From assembly GCF_023333595.1 (NCBI RefSeq), contig NZ_JAIQZM010000036.1, positions 1 to 62,199 of the forward strand: a DNA stretch of 62,199 nt, given 5' to 3'. A program made the translations under genes and the position numbers. This stretch comes from Argonema galeatum A003/A1 (GTDB lineage: Bacteria > Cyanobacteriota > Cyanobacteriia > Cyanobacteriales > Aerosakkonemataceae). Shown piece after piece: positions 44,816 to 53,479 of the stretch. Under the pieces are notes generated by a model that did not search any database, had not been told where the DNA came from, and saw only the letters and a list, made by a program, of their open reading frames with translations. The number at the start of each line of letters is the position of its first letter. The first letter of the stretch is position 1.

Positions 44816-45011
44816 GGCTCTTCCGTACTTAGTGTGCCAAATTATTAGTTTTCTGGTGACTTACACCTTAGCTGGCTGGGATTTCAAAGCGATCGTCCCC
44901 AAAGCCGCATACCATAGAGCAAGCTAATGGTGGAAATAATCTCAAAGCCTTACTTAGCAAAGTCTTGAGGATAAATTTAAGTTAATTTAGCACACTAAGT
45001 ACGGAAGAGCC
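44816..45011. mobile_element. 196-bp MITE with ISL3-type 29-bp terminal inverted repeats
   Basis: The left end GGCTCTTCCGTACTTAGTGT and the last 29 bases are inverted repeats with one mismatch. The termini match the right ends of the ISL3 transposase remnants 2 kb upstream (CGTACGG-GAGCC pattern). There is no coding frame. No 8-bp target duplication is visible in the flanks. An internal AAAGCCTTACTTAGCAAAG hairpin is also present. Truncated copies are at 37682 and 61691. Confidence 0.85.
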
Positions 45012-45037
45012 TTTTTCTCCCTCTTTCTACTTTCCAA

Positions 45038-45685
45038 ATGCGTAAGTCCTCTTACATCTATCTACATGGGTTTGCTTCTAGCCCCAATTCTGCTAAAGCC
45101 AACTATTTACGCTCTAGCTTTTCCTCCCTCCAAATTCCCCTCCAAACTCCCGATCTCAATCAGGGTGACTTTTCCCACCTCACCATGACGCGACAGTTGC
45201 GTCAAGTAGAAGCCGAATTTCCACCCCCACCGACACCAGTAACTTTAATCGGCTCTAGTTTTGGTGGTTGGGCTTCTGCTTGGCTTGGACAGCAGCAACT
45301 ACAATGCCAAAAGCTGGTGCTATTAGCCCCAGCTTTTCAGTTTCTCTCCCATTGGTTGCCCAAATTGGGCTCTGAAACAATGCAACGTTGGCAGACAGAA
45401 GGATATTTGTCGGTGTATCACTATGGAGAAAAGCGATCGCTTCCCTTAAGTTACCAGTTTATCCAAGATGCCAGTCACTACCAAGACGAACAACTACAGC
45501 GCCCCATTCCCACCCTCATTCTGCACGGCATTCACGATGAAACCATCCCCATCCAAGCTAGTCGAAACTTTGCCGCTTCTCGTCCTTGGGTAAAACTCAT
45601 CGAACTTGACAGCGATCACTCTCTGGCAAACGTCTTCCCCCAAATTTGGCCGGAAATTGGCGCATTTTGCCAGCTACCAGCATAG
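45038..45685 (+). CDS. YqiA/YcfP-type alpha/beta-fold esterase
   Basis: The start YIYLHGFASSPNSAKA, nucleophile elbow GSSFGGWASA, Asp in HGIHDETIPI and His in DSDHSLANV make a complete alpha/beta-hydrolase triad of about 215 residues. The family is small cytosolic esterases of unknown physiological substrate. It begins 26 bp after a MITE, so its promoter may lie in or beyond that element. Confidence 0.88.
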   Translation: MRKSSYIYLHGFASSPNSAKANYLRSSFSSLQIPLQTPDLNQGDFSHLTMTRQLRQVEAEFPPPPTPVTLIGSSFGGWASAWLGQQQLQCQKLVLLAPAFQFLSHWLPKLGSETMQRWQTEGYLSVYHYGEKRSLPLSYQFIQDASHYQDEQLQRPIPTLILHGIHDETIPIQASRNFAASRPWVKLIELDSDHSLANVFPQIWPEIGAFCQLPA

Positions 45686-45723
45686 GATTATAGCAATTGC
45701 CAATTTCCAATTGTAGATTCCAG

Positions 45724-45850
45724 ATTGAACAGGACTTACGCACTAACCAAGGTTTAGCCCCCCTAGCCCCCCAAATCTGGGGGAATAGGACTCTTCTCCC
45801 CCCAGATTTGGGGGGCTGGGGGGGCGATTGCATAAGTTCTATTGAATTTC
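45724..45850. repeat. palindromic element with AGGACTTACGCA ends, copy 1
   Basis: The ends ACAGGACTTACGCA and TGCATAAGTTCT are inverted. Inside, two arms of CCCCCCAAATCTGGGGG type make a strong G/C hairpin. A second copy is at 59601-59726. It lies downstream of the esterase gene and before hisC, with no coding capacity. Confidence 0.75.
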
Positions 45851-45852
45851 AA

Positions 45853-45888
45853 TCTAAAATCTAAAATCTAAAATCTAAAATCTAAAAT
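45853..45888. repeat. heptamer CTAAAAT tandem repeat before hisC
   Basis: About five perfect units of CTAAAAT end 10 bp before the hisC ATG, taking the space where a ribosome site would be expected. Confidence 0.85.
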
Positions 45889-45898
45889 TTTCATTGCT

Positions 45899-47059
45899 AT
45901 GCTGCCCTTCATCCGCTCAGACCTAGCTAAACTTACTGCCTATACACCCCATCCCGGTGGTACTTCCGGCGAACCAGTCCAGTCTGACATGGCGATCGAT
46001 CGCCTGGATACCAACGAAAGTCCCTTTGACTTGCCAAACGAATTAAAAGAAAAGCTTGTCTGGACGTATCAGCAAGTAATTGAGAACAACCGCTATCCAG
46101 ATGGCGGTCATGCGGCATTAAAAAGTGCGATCGCACAATACGTTAACGAATCAGCCGCCTCTCTTGTGGCACAGGCATCTTGCCTGTCAATAACACCCGC
46201 AAACATCTCCATTGGCAACGGTTCCGACGAACTAATTCGCTCCCTCCTCATTGCCACCTGCTTGCGCGCAGAAGGTTCTATCCTCGTCGCCGTTCCCACC
46301 TTCTCCATGTATGGCATTCTCGCTGAAACCTTGGGTATTCCGGTAGTCAAAGTCGATCGCCACGAAACTAACTTTGAAATAGACTTAGAAGCAGCACAAA
46401 AGGCAATTGAAGAAACACAAAATCCCCCGATCCGAGTAGTATTTGTCGTTCATCCCAACTCCCCCACCGCCAACGCCTTAACCCCAAAAGAACTAGATTG
46501 GCTGCGAAGTTTACCAGAACAAATTCTCATTGTCATTGACGAAGCCTACTTTGAATTTAGCAATACAACCCTAGTAGGTGAATTGCAACAACGTCCCAAT
46601 TTGGTATTGCTGCGAACCCTCTCAAAAGCTTTTCGGTTAGCAGCTCATCGCGTTGGCTATTCCATCGCTCATCCCGAATTAATTGCCGCACTAGAAAAAG
46701 TCCGTTTGCCCTACAATCTCCCCAGCTTTTCACAAACTGCCGCCCTAATTGCCCTCACGCATCGGCAACTATTGCTGGCATCGATTCCTCAAATATTAGC
46801 CGATCGAGACGAGTTAATTAATAACTTAACCCAGAACCCAGCCTTAAAAGTATGGTCAAGTTCCTCTAACTTTATCTACCTGCGTCTTATCGCCACCGAC
46901 AACAATTTAAACGAAGTAAAATTGAGTAATTTGGTGCAACAAGTGAAAGCAAAAGGCACTCTAGTACGCCATATCAGCGGCGGATTACGCATTACAGTAG
47001 GCAGTAGCGAAGAAAATAAGCGCACTCTGCAACGCTTACAAGTAGCTCTCAATAACTAG
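45899..47059 (+). CDS. hisC: histidinol-phosphate aminotransferase
   Basis: This PLP enzyme converts imidazole-acetol phosphate to histidinol phosphate. The sequence has LDTNESPFDLP, the SIGNGSDELIRSLL block, DEAYFEFSN and the PLP Lys in TLSKAFRLAAHRVGY. About nine residues at 88-97 (SLVAQASCL) are extra relative to the usual NESA-xxITPANIS junction and come from a GGCACAGGCATCTTGCC repeat. The insertion is near the N-terminal part and keeps the frame. No Shine-Dalgarno sequence is visible because of the heptamer array. Confidence 0.93.
   Translation: MLPFIRSDLAKLTAYTPHPGGTSGEPVQSDMAIDRLDTNESPFDLPNELKEKLVWTYQQVIENNRYPDGGHAALKSAIAQYVNESAASLVAQASCLSITPANISIGNGSDELIRSLLIATCLRAEGSILVAVPTFSMYGILAETLGIPVVKVDRHETNFEIDLEAAQKAIEETQNPPIRVVFVVHPNSPTANALTPKELDWLRSLPEQILIVIDEAYFEFSNTTLVGELQQRPNLVLLRTLSKAFRLAAHRVGYSIAHPELIAALEKVRLPYNLPSFSQTAALIALTHRQLLLASIPQILADRDELINNLTQNPALKVWSSSSNFIYLRLIATDNNLNEVKLSNLVQQVKAKGTLVRHISGGLRITVGSSEENKRTLQRLQVALNN
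46161..46188. repeat. interspersed repeat inside hisC
   Basis: TGTGGCACAGGCATCTTGCC is a common cyanobacterial intergenic repeat pattern, here read through in frame. It contains the near-palindrome CAGGCATCTTGCCTG. Confidence 0.65.
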
Positions 47060-47155
47060 GGACTAGGGACTAGGGAAGTCAAAAGTCACTCATTCAAAAG
47101 TCAAAAGAAAGGGGCTATGGGCTATGGACTATGGACTAGGGAAGATTTTGCTCCT
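47059..47155. repeat. heptamer arrays GGGACTA/GGGCTAT after hisC
   Basis: Starting at the hisC stop codon, GGGACTA repeats about twice. Some 40 bp later GGGCTAT/GGACTAT units follow with decay. The pattern belongs to the same class of seven-base repeats seen at the left edge of the window. Confidence 0.75.
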
Positions 47156-47174
47156 CTGCCCCTCTGCCCTATTT

Positions 47175-47624
47175 TCAATCTTCATTACTACGACGTGCAA
47201 GAGCGATCGTTTGCGGCAGAACACCAACTAAATACGCAAGCACATCATCCGGCAGATTAGCCACAGTTTGACTGTCAAAAAAAGCTTCAAATTGGGCAAG
47301 CAGCTTCTCAGCTCGTTCTAGAGGATCTGACCTATCTGTTAACTGTTTTGTTAACATAATCCACTGCCGTCGAGTTTTATAAGCAGTCTGTCGTTCCTCA
47401 TAGGATTCTGGAACAACCAACGAAAAATTGCCCACAGCAACAGCCCGCTGACAATCCATATCAAATGTGCTACCAACACCTGCTCCCGGCCCTGCAAACT
47501 CCGCGTGGTAAGATTTGAAAAGGATGAGGCCATTGCGTTTATTCCTACTCACAACTAACAGCTTGCCGCTGTGTAATTGAGCAATAATTTCCGACCCGTT
47601 TGGACTCTCATTTTCATGTTTCAT
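47175..47624 (-). CDS. hypothetical protein
   Basis: The 149 residues start with a beta-rich half (EIIAQLHSGKLLVVSRNKRNG, VAVGNFSLVVPESYEERQ) and end helical (DPLERAEKLLAQFEAFF, DDVLAYLVGVLPQTI). There is no signal peptide or membrane segment. It lies 19 bp downstream of the GNAT gene on the same strand, so they may be co-transcribed. I do not recognise the family. Confidence 0.65.
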   Translation of the reverse strand: MKHENESPNGSEIIAQLHSGKLLVVSRNKRNGLILFKSYHAEFAGPGAGVGSTFDMDCQRAVAVGNFSLVVPESYEERQTAYKTRRQWIMLTKQLTDRSDPLERAEKLLAQFEAFFDSQTVANLPDDVLAYLVGVLPQTIALARRSNED

Positions 47625-47643
47625 CCGTCTTCCCCCTTGGAGA

Positions 47644-48309
47644 CTAATCTACAGTCAAGTGCTTACGCAATAACAAACGCCGGGGTTGCCCCAGCAGCAG
47701 AGAAGTCCAACTCGAATCAACTTGGTGCAATCGATACCCTAACTTGAAGTAAAGCCGCCGTGCTTGATGGTTATTTTCCAGTACGTGAAGGTAAATATAA
47801 TCGAAACCCCACCCCAGAGCAATTCTTTCGCAGCTAAGCAGCAATTGTTTAGCTACTCCCCGCCGACGACATTCGGTTTGCACCGCCAAATTGGATATAT
47901 AGGGATATTGGGGTACATTCATCAGGGGCCACGGATGAGCTGAGCGCAACGCCATTTCTACTGTTCCTGCTAGGTAATCGCAGTCGGTGGGGCGAATAGT
48001 GACAGGCTCTACCGCAACAAAACAAATGTAACGAGGAGAACTTGATTCCAGTCGATTCCGCAAATCTTCGTAAATGCCGAGGCGCAACAACGGATAAATC
48101 CAGCCGCTCATACCCGTGCGAGAGTGAAAGCTATCAGCAAGGATTTCTGCAAGACCAGTCAAATCCTTGACTTTAGCTGCACGGATTTGGAAGTGGTTTG
48201 AGGCGACTAATTCAGCCATTTGCCCGTATTTGGCGTTTGTTTCGGCTGTGTTTGGCGAAACAAACGCATTTTGCTGGCGGTGTTTTGAGGACGAGAACAA
48301 AGGTTTCAC
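47644..48309 (-). CDS. GNAT family N-acetyltransferase
   Basis: The GNAT fold is clear: an N-terminal strand-helix FQIRAAKVKDLTGLAEIL, then ISNLAVQTECRRRGVAKQLL with the acetyl-CoA loop (RRRGVA), and VLENNHQARRLYFKLGYR. The substrate may be a ribosomal protein or a small amine. The start could be the ATG at 48309 or an internal Met (MAELVASN) 30 residues later, which fits the family start better. Confidence 0.85.
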   Translation of the reverse strand: MKPLFSSSKHRQQNAFVSPNTAETNAKYGQMAELVASNHFQIRAAKVKDLTGLAEILADSFHSRTGMSGWIYPLLRLGIYEDLRNRLESSSPRYICFVAVEPVTIRPTDCDYLAGTVEMALRSAHPWPLMNVPQYPYISNLAVQTECRRRGVAKQLLLSCERIALGWGFDYIYLHVLENNHQARRLYFKLGYRLHQVDSSWTSLLLGQPRRLLLRKHLTVD

Positions 48310-49064
48310 AACTTTTTACTGTTTGATATTGGCCACGGCTGGTGCCGGGGTATTGTAAGTTCAGCGTGGTTACTACCAAGATCGGCCTCGGAGAGCGAGC
48401 AGCTAGAGCCAATTGCATTAGGATCGTACAGAGGGTGTATCAACCTTGTGGGGGCAAAGCGTTTGTAACAAAAAACTTCGCTCCAAATGTTTCCTGCCGA
48501 CCAGGACTCTCCTCTAGCAACGAGAGCCAGCTTAAGAGCATATATCGATCGAGCAATGCTAAACTGGTATTTCTCTTACAGCTTAACGCTAGTACGTGCC
48601 AACCTTGTCGCTTTTTTGCTACTGGCACTATAACTGTCATCAGCATTGTCTTACGCTTAAAAGTTAAATCCAGTGTTGAGTCAGGCAACCTTAAAAAATT
48701 GTTACAAAGGGTTCTGCTGGCTTCTCAGTTTAAGCCAGAAATTTAGTGTTGCGAATATTACTACCGCCCCCCTGCTCCCTCCAAGAATCAAAGTTTCTCC
48801 TCAAAGAGTATCTTAGGGAGGAGAGCAGTGTATGAAATCTCCAAGTGTCAACAAGCCACCGCTGACCCGTTAGGGTACAGCGGTGGCTTGAAATACAGCC
48901 CTAGTTGACCAGACTGGGCCGGGGAGTTATTAAACTCACCTTGAGGCGCAAGAGTTTCTTTATTCTTTCTTGTTAAACGCAATGCGGCATAGACCTTGCC
49001 CCCCTTTTCCGACCCCGCTAATTCCTAAGAAGAATATAGCGAGGGTCTCCAAGGGGGAAGACAG
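48310..49064. other. long intergenic region with a 13-bp stem hairpin
   Basis: No gene in this 755-bp gap is convincing; a 134-codon plus-strand frame at 48342 lacks any family pattern. CAAGCCACCGCTG (48852-48864) pairs perfectly with CAGCGGTGGCTTG (48878-48890), a hairpin with a 13-base loop. The cyaC promoter should lie to the right of it. The ribosome site CCAAGGGGGAAG precedes the cyaC ATG. Confidence 0.55.
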
Positions 49065-52000
49065 ATGAATAAGCCGAAAATTCTAGTTGTCGATGACGAA
49101 CCAGATAATCTCGACCTGCTGTATCGCACCTTCTATCGTGAATATAAAGTGCTAAGGGCAGAATCAGGGCCAGCCGCACTGGCAATCCTGGCTTCTGAGA
49201 GGGATATTGCCGTAATTATCTCGGATCAGCGTATGCCGTTGATGAGTGGGACTGAGTTTTTGAGCCTCACTGCAACTCAGTATCCAGATATCATCCGAAT
49301 AATTTTGACTGGCTATACGGATGTGGAAGACTTGGTAGAAGCGATCAACAGCGGTAAGGTATTTAAGTATGTAACTAAGCCTTGGGACTCCGAACACCTC
49401 CAAGCTGTAGTTCGGCAAGCGCTGGATACTCATAACGTCCTCAAAACGCGCACTCAGGAACTTTGCCGCACGCTGCGTCAGGAATCTCTACTCAATACTG
49501 TTACTAATACTATTCGCTCTCGCACCGATTATCGGCAGATCCTCCAGACGATCGTGAATACGGTCGGTCATATGCTGGAGGTAGATATATGTATTCTGCG
49601 TCCTTTCCAAGATAACCGGATGGTAGACGAATGGTTTGTTTATCAAAGGCTAAAGGTTCCTTCTGCTAACTTGAGGGAAGTTAGGCAACAGGAAAAAGCA
49701 GAAGGAAATGGAATTCCTCTTTTGGCGCAGACGGTGTGGGAAACCCACGATGTACTGGTATTCGATGATGTAGTAACGGACGAGCGGCTACAGGGCGATA
49801 CCCCCTCGGAAAAGGAACGTGCTCTAGCTTATTCTACCGCTGATATTCGATCGAGCTTAGTAGTGCCGCTGATTTGCCAAATGGAACTGATGGCAGTGCT
49901 GGCACTCCACCAGTGCGGAGAGCCGCGCCGCTGGCAGGATGATGAGGTGCAACTGGTATTTATGGTGGCGGATCAAGCTGCCCTCGCCCTAGCTCAGGCA
50001 CGCGCTTACGAACGCTCTCTGGCTATGGCAAGGCGGGAGGCTTTGATTAACACCATCACTTCAGCCATCCGCTCTTCTCTCGATCCCCAGGATATTTTTG
50101 CCGCTATTACCCAACAACTGGGGCAAGTCCTAAAGGTGGATGGCTGCACTCTTTCCCTTTGGACCCAATCGGATGAGTTTGTTCAGTGTGTGGGATTGTA
50201 TGACAAAAATTTTGAATCCTTAGTTTGGAGCGCAGGGACGGCTTTAGGGGACGAAACTTTAGGAGGACAAAGACCCCAAACTTTCTCCTCGGCACAAAAT
50301 TCAACACAAAACCTTTCACAGTTGCCGCAGTCTGTGGCACCTATAGCAGGTAATCCCGTGTTGCAGCAGTTGCTGAAAACGATCCAACCTGTGGTAATCC
50401 ATGACCTAGACGCCAGTCCCCAAATGCAAGGGTTCGATTTGCCCCTACGGTCTTCGGCACGAGCCTTGATGGTCGTACCTCTATTGTTTGAAGGCAAAAT
50501 CATTGGCAGCATTACGCTGCGGGAAGCGACGAATCCTCGCCACTGGCAACAGGTGGAGATAGACTTGGCCCAAGCTGTGGCAGCCCAAGCTGCGATCGCA
50601 GTAGAACACGCCCGCCTCTATCAAAAAACTCGACAGCAAACAGAGCGTTTACAAGAATTAGACAAGCAAAAAACCGAATTCTTTCAAAATATTTCCCACG
50701 AATTCCGCACTCCCCTCACTCTGATGATGGGGCCATTGGAATCGGTAGTTAATCACCAACAAGATTTGCCCTACGACCAAGCGGTGATTGCCCTACGCAA
50801 TTGCCGCCGACTCCTGCGTCTGGTCAATCAACTGCTGGATCTCCAGCGACTCGACGCCAAACGTATGCAAGCCAGCTTCCGCCCTTGCGATTTGGTGATA
50901 ATGGTGGGCCAAATTGTCGAAGCCTTCCGTCCCTACTGCGAAAAAAAGGGTCTGCGTCTGATCACCGAACTAAACTCCTGTCCAAGGGTCTACTTAGATC
51001 CAGAACGATTTGACAAGGTACTCTACAACCTGCTGTCAAATGCGATGAAATTTACCGAAACGGGTGGCAGTATTGCTATCAAGGTGGAAACGGCTGGAGA
51101 TCACATCCGCATCCAAGTGAAAGACACCGGCATTGGCATTCGCACCGAGCAGATTCCCCACTTGTTTGAGCGGTTCCGTCAAGCAGAGGGGTCTGTTAAT
51201 CGCTCTTACGAAGGTTCGGGTTTGGGTCTGGCTTTGGTGAAAGAACTGGTGGAACTCCACGGAGGTCAAATTTCGGTAGAGTCGATTTATCAAGCTGGAA
51301 CTACCTTCACAGTGTGGTTGCAAACAGGAACATTTCATCTGCCACTCGATCAGGTACTGGAAGTGGCAACTCAAATACAGCCAAATCGCGCCGCAGTGGA
51401 ATTAGCCGATTTGGAACTGCTTGCCCCTGTGGAAAGTGCCGAGTTAAACTCAGATTCTACTGGAATCTCTATCGCGCCAACTCAACGCACAATTTTGGTG
51501 GTGGATGACAATCCCGATCTGCGAAACTATGTATCCAGAATTCTGCGGGCATCTGGGTTTGATGTTTTGATGGCTCGCGATGGGGCAGAGGGTTTCGGTG
51601 TGGCTCAAGCGAACCGTCCCGAACTGATCGTGACAGATTTGATGATGCCGATGGTGTCTGGTTTGGAGATGATTCGGATGATCCGCGAACAGTCGGATTT
51701 GAAGGGAACGCCGATTATCTTGCTCACTGCTAAGGTGGATGAAGATACCCGGATTGAAGGTACGGAACTGGGAGCGGATATTTACTTAGCCAAACCTTTT
51801 AACGATCGAGAATTACTGGCGGCTGTACGTAATCTGCTGGTACTTAAGGAAAATGAACGACGGGTGACGGATCTGAATAAATACTTAACTGAGTCGGTTC
51901 TGAAGCGCTTTTTACCTCCAGCGATGGTAAAGAAGGCAGCAGCTGGGGATTTGACTCTGGATCTGAAGCCGGAACCCCGCTTGGTCACAATTTTGTTTAG

Positions 52001-52550
52001 CGATATTGTGGGATTTACTCAACTGTCGAATACGTTGCGAAGTCGTCGGGTGGCTGAGTTGTTGAATGAATATTTCGAGTTTATGACTAGGGCGGTGTTC
52101 GATAATGGCGGTACTGTGGATAAGTTTATGGGTGATGCAGTGCTGGCAATGTTTGGGGCCCCGGAGGAACTGACGCCGAATGAGCAGGTGAGAAGAGCGA
52201 TCGCAACCGCACGCCAAATGCGTCAATATTTGGAGGAACTCAACCTGCGCTGGCAAGATCAGGGCATCCCGCGCGTTCAGTTCCGCTGCGGCATCCACCA
52301 GGGAACCGCCGTTGTGGGTATGTTTGGCAGTGCCGAACGCGCAGATTACACAGCGATCGGCCCCACCGTCAATATTGCTTCCCGACTTCAACAAGTCGCA
52401 GAACCTGACTGCATCCTCGTTTCGGCTGCTGTGGCTGATTATCTGGATGAGTCTGAAATTACTAAAGGCAGTTCTCTACACCTCAAAGGCGTCGATGAAA
52501 CGGTTCTGACGTTTGTGGTAGACCCTATAGGCAAAAAATCTGAAGGTTGA
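49065..52550 (+). CDS. cyaC: CyaC-type hybrid: REC-GAF-GAF-histidine kinase-REC-adenylate cyclase
   Basis: This 1161-residue protein is a complete signalling cascade in one chain. A receiver (phospho-acceptor D54 in IISDQRMP) is followed by two GAF domains (about 150-320 and 335-510) and a HisKA (NISHEFRTPLT, about 542-552). An HATPase (NLLSNAMKFTETGG, DTGIGI, GSGLGLALVKEL), a second receiver (VTDLMMP, about D856) and a class III cyclase complete it. The cyclase has both metal Asp motifs (FSDIVGFTQ and MGDAVLAMFG), the adenine-selecting Lys (VDKFMGD) and DYTAIGPTVNIASRL. The order and length match cyanobacterial CyaC, the main cAMP producer in Anabaena and Spirulina. It is cytosolic. Confidence 0.93.
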   Translation: MNKPKILVVDDEPDNLDLLYRTFYREYKVLRAESGPAALAILASERDIAVIISDQRMPLMSGTEFLSLTATQYPDIIRIILTGYTDVEDLVEAINSGKVFKYVTKPWDSEHLQAVVRQALDTHNVLKTRTQELCRTLRQESLLNTVTNTIRSRTDYRQILQTIVNTVGHMLEVDICILRPFQDNRMVDEWFVYQRLKVPSANLREVRQQEKAEGNGIPLLAQTVWETHDVLVFDDVVTDERLQGDTPSEKERALAYSTADIRSSLVVPLICQMELMAVLALHQCGEPRRWQDDEVQLVFMVADQAALALAQARAYERSLAMARREALINTITSAIRSSLDPQDIFAAITQQLGQVLKVDGCTLSLWTQSDEFVQCVGLYDKNFESLVWSAGTALGDETLGGQRPQTFSSAQNSTQNLSQLPQSVAPIAGNPVLQQLLKTIQPVVIHDLDASPQMQGFDLPLRSSARALMVVPLLFEGKIIGSITLREATNPRHWQQVEIDLAQAVAAQAAIAVEHARLYQKTRQQTERLQELDKQKTEFFQNISHEFRTPLTLMMGPLESVVNHQQDLPYDQAVIALRNCRRLLRLVNQLLDLQRLDAKRMQASFRPCDLVIMVGQIVEAFRPYCEKKGLRLITELNSCPRVYLDPERFDKVLYNLLSNAMKFTETGGSIAIKVETAGDHIRIQVKDTGIGIRTEQIPHLFERFRQAEGSVNRSYEGSGLGLALVKELVELHGGQISVESIYQAGTTFTVWLQTGTFHLPLDQVLEVATQIQPNRAAVELADLELLAPVESAELNSDSTGISIAPTQRTILVVDDNPDLRNYVSRILRASGFDVLMARDGAEGFGVAQANRPELIVTDLMMPMVSGLEMIRMIREQSDLKGTPIILLTAKVDEDTRIEGTELGADIYLAKPFNDRELLAAVRNLLVLKENERRVTDLNKYLTESVLKRFLPPAMVKKAAAGDLTLDLKPEPRLVTILFSDIVGFTQLSNTLRSRRVAELLNEYFEFMTRAVFDNGGTVDKFMGDAVLAMFGAPEELTPNEQVRRAIATARQMRQYLEELNLRWQDQGIPRVQFRCGIHQGTAVVGMFGSAERADYTAIGPTVNIASRLQQVAEPDCILVSAAVADYLDESEITKGSSLHLKGVDETVLTFVVDPIGKKSEG

Positions 52551-52647
52551 AGGAAAAAAAGTTTGTCGGGATAGTTGAATATTGGAAAATTTATGTTATT
52601 CTAGTTAAGGTGTCATCTGAGCTTGTTTGCTCAATGCGTCGTAGAAT

Positions 52648-52718
52648 GCGGGCGTAGTTTAGTGGTAAAACTTTAGCCTTCCAAGCTAATAATGCGGGTT
52701 CGATTCCCGCCGCCCGCT
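52648..52718 (+). tRNA. tRNA-Gly (anticodon TCC)
   Basis: The acceptor stem GCGGGCG pairs with CGCCCGC, followed by discriminator T. The D-arm is GTTTAGTGGTAAAAC, the anticodon loop CTTCCAA gives TCC, and the T-arm is GCGGGTTCGATTCCCGC. The length of 71 nt is normal for Gly. CCA is not encoded. It lies 97 bp after cyaC. Confidence 0.95.
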
Positions 52719-52857
52719 TTGTAACACAATAATACCAAAGTGCTTCGGCTTTAGTACGAACACAGTCACCGCCTTGCTTTGAGCATTTTGCCACTTGAGA
52801 TTAAATTCAACTGGGTTGGTTTCAGTGGAGAGAGCGATAAGTTATAGCCCATAGTCA

Positions 52858-53442
52858 TTATTGCTGATTTCCTCGGAAACTTAATAATCCAAATACATCT
52901 GCTACGGATAATTGCCAATCAGTCAAAACACTCAAAACTGGCAAACTATCTTGTCCTTCCATAGTTGTCGGTAACTGATTGGGAGTAAATACCATAATTA
53001 ATCGTTCTTGAGGTTCGATAAACCAACCAAGTTGAGAACCATTTTTCAGACAAAAAACAATTTTATCTATGACACGAGTAGGAGTTTGTTCGGGAGACAG
53101 AATTTCTATTACCCAATCCGGTGCAATTTCAATCTTATTTTCAATTTCCCCATTAGCATCTAAGGGAATGCGCGACCACTCAAAAACCGAGATATCTGGT
53201 ACTAGAGAACGTCCCCCAAAAGTTACTCGTAACTCAGTAAATGCAGCAGCTAGATGTTGAGGGTAACCAGCTTGGTTAATAGTAGCAGAAAAAAGAGTTT
53301 GAACTTGACTGTGTTTTCCCTGTCCCATAGGTTTTTGATAAATTTTTCCATCAATGTACTCGCTGGCCGGTTTCGTTTCTGGTAATTGCAAAAACTCTTT
53401 TAGAGAAAGTTTAGCAGGCGACTGGATAGAAGATATCATCAT
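52858..53442 (-). CDS. Uma2 family endonuclease-like protein (tandem copy 2)
   Basis: The family pattern is complete (KLSLKEFLQLPETKPASEYIDG, VPDISVFEWSRIP, PDWVIEILSPEQTPTRV, QLGWFIEPQERLIMVF). I start at the ATG ATG at 53442, preceded by GGAGAATA, giving 194 residues; a longer frame from 53487 would overlap the upstream paralogue. It lies 37 bp from that paralogue and is about half identical to it. Confidence 0.88.
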   Translation of the reverse strand: MMISSIQSPAKLSLKEFLQLPETKPASEYIDGKIYQKPMGQGKHSQVQTLFSATINQAGYPQHLAAAFTELRVTFGGRSLVPDISVFEWSRIPLDANGEIENKIEIAPDWVIEILSPEQTPTRVIDKIVFCLKNGSQLGWFIEPQERLIMVFTPNQLPTTMEGQDSLPVLSVLTDWQLSVADVFGLLSFRGNQQ

Positions 53443-53479
53443 TATTCTCCATGCTGTGAGTAATGTGCAGTAAAGAAAA

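Noticed and set aside
48342..48746. 134-codon plus-strand frame upstream of cyaC
   Set aside because: Long but with no recognisable motif, no ribosome site and unlikely composition; treated as chance.
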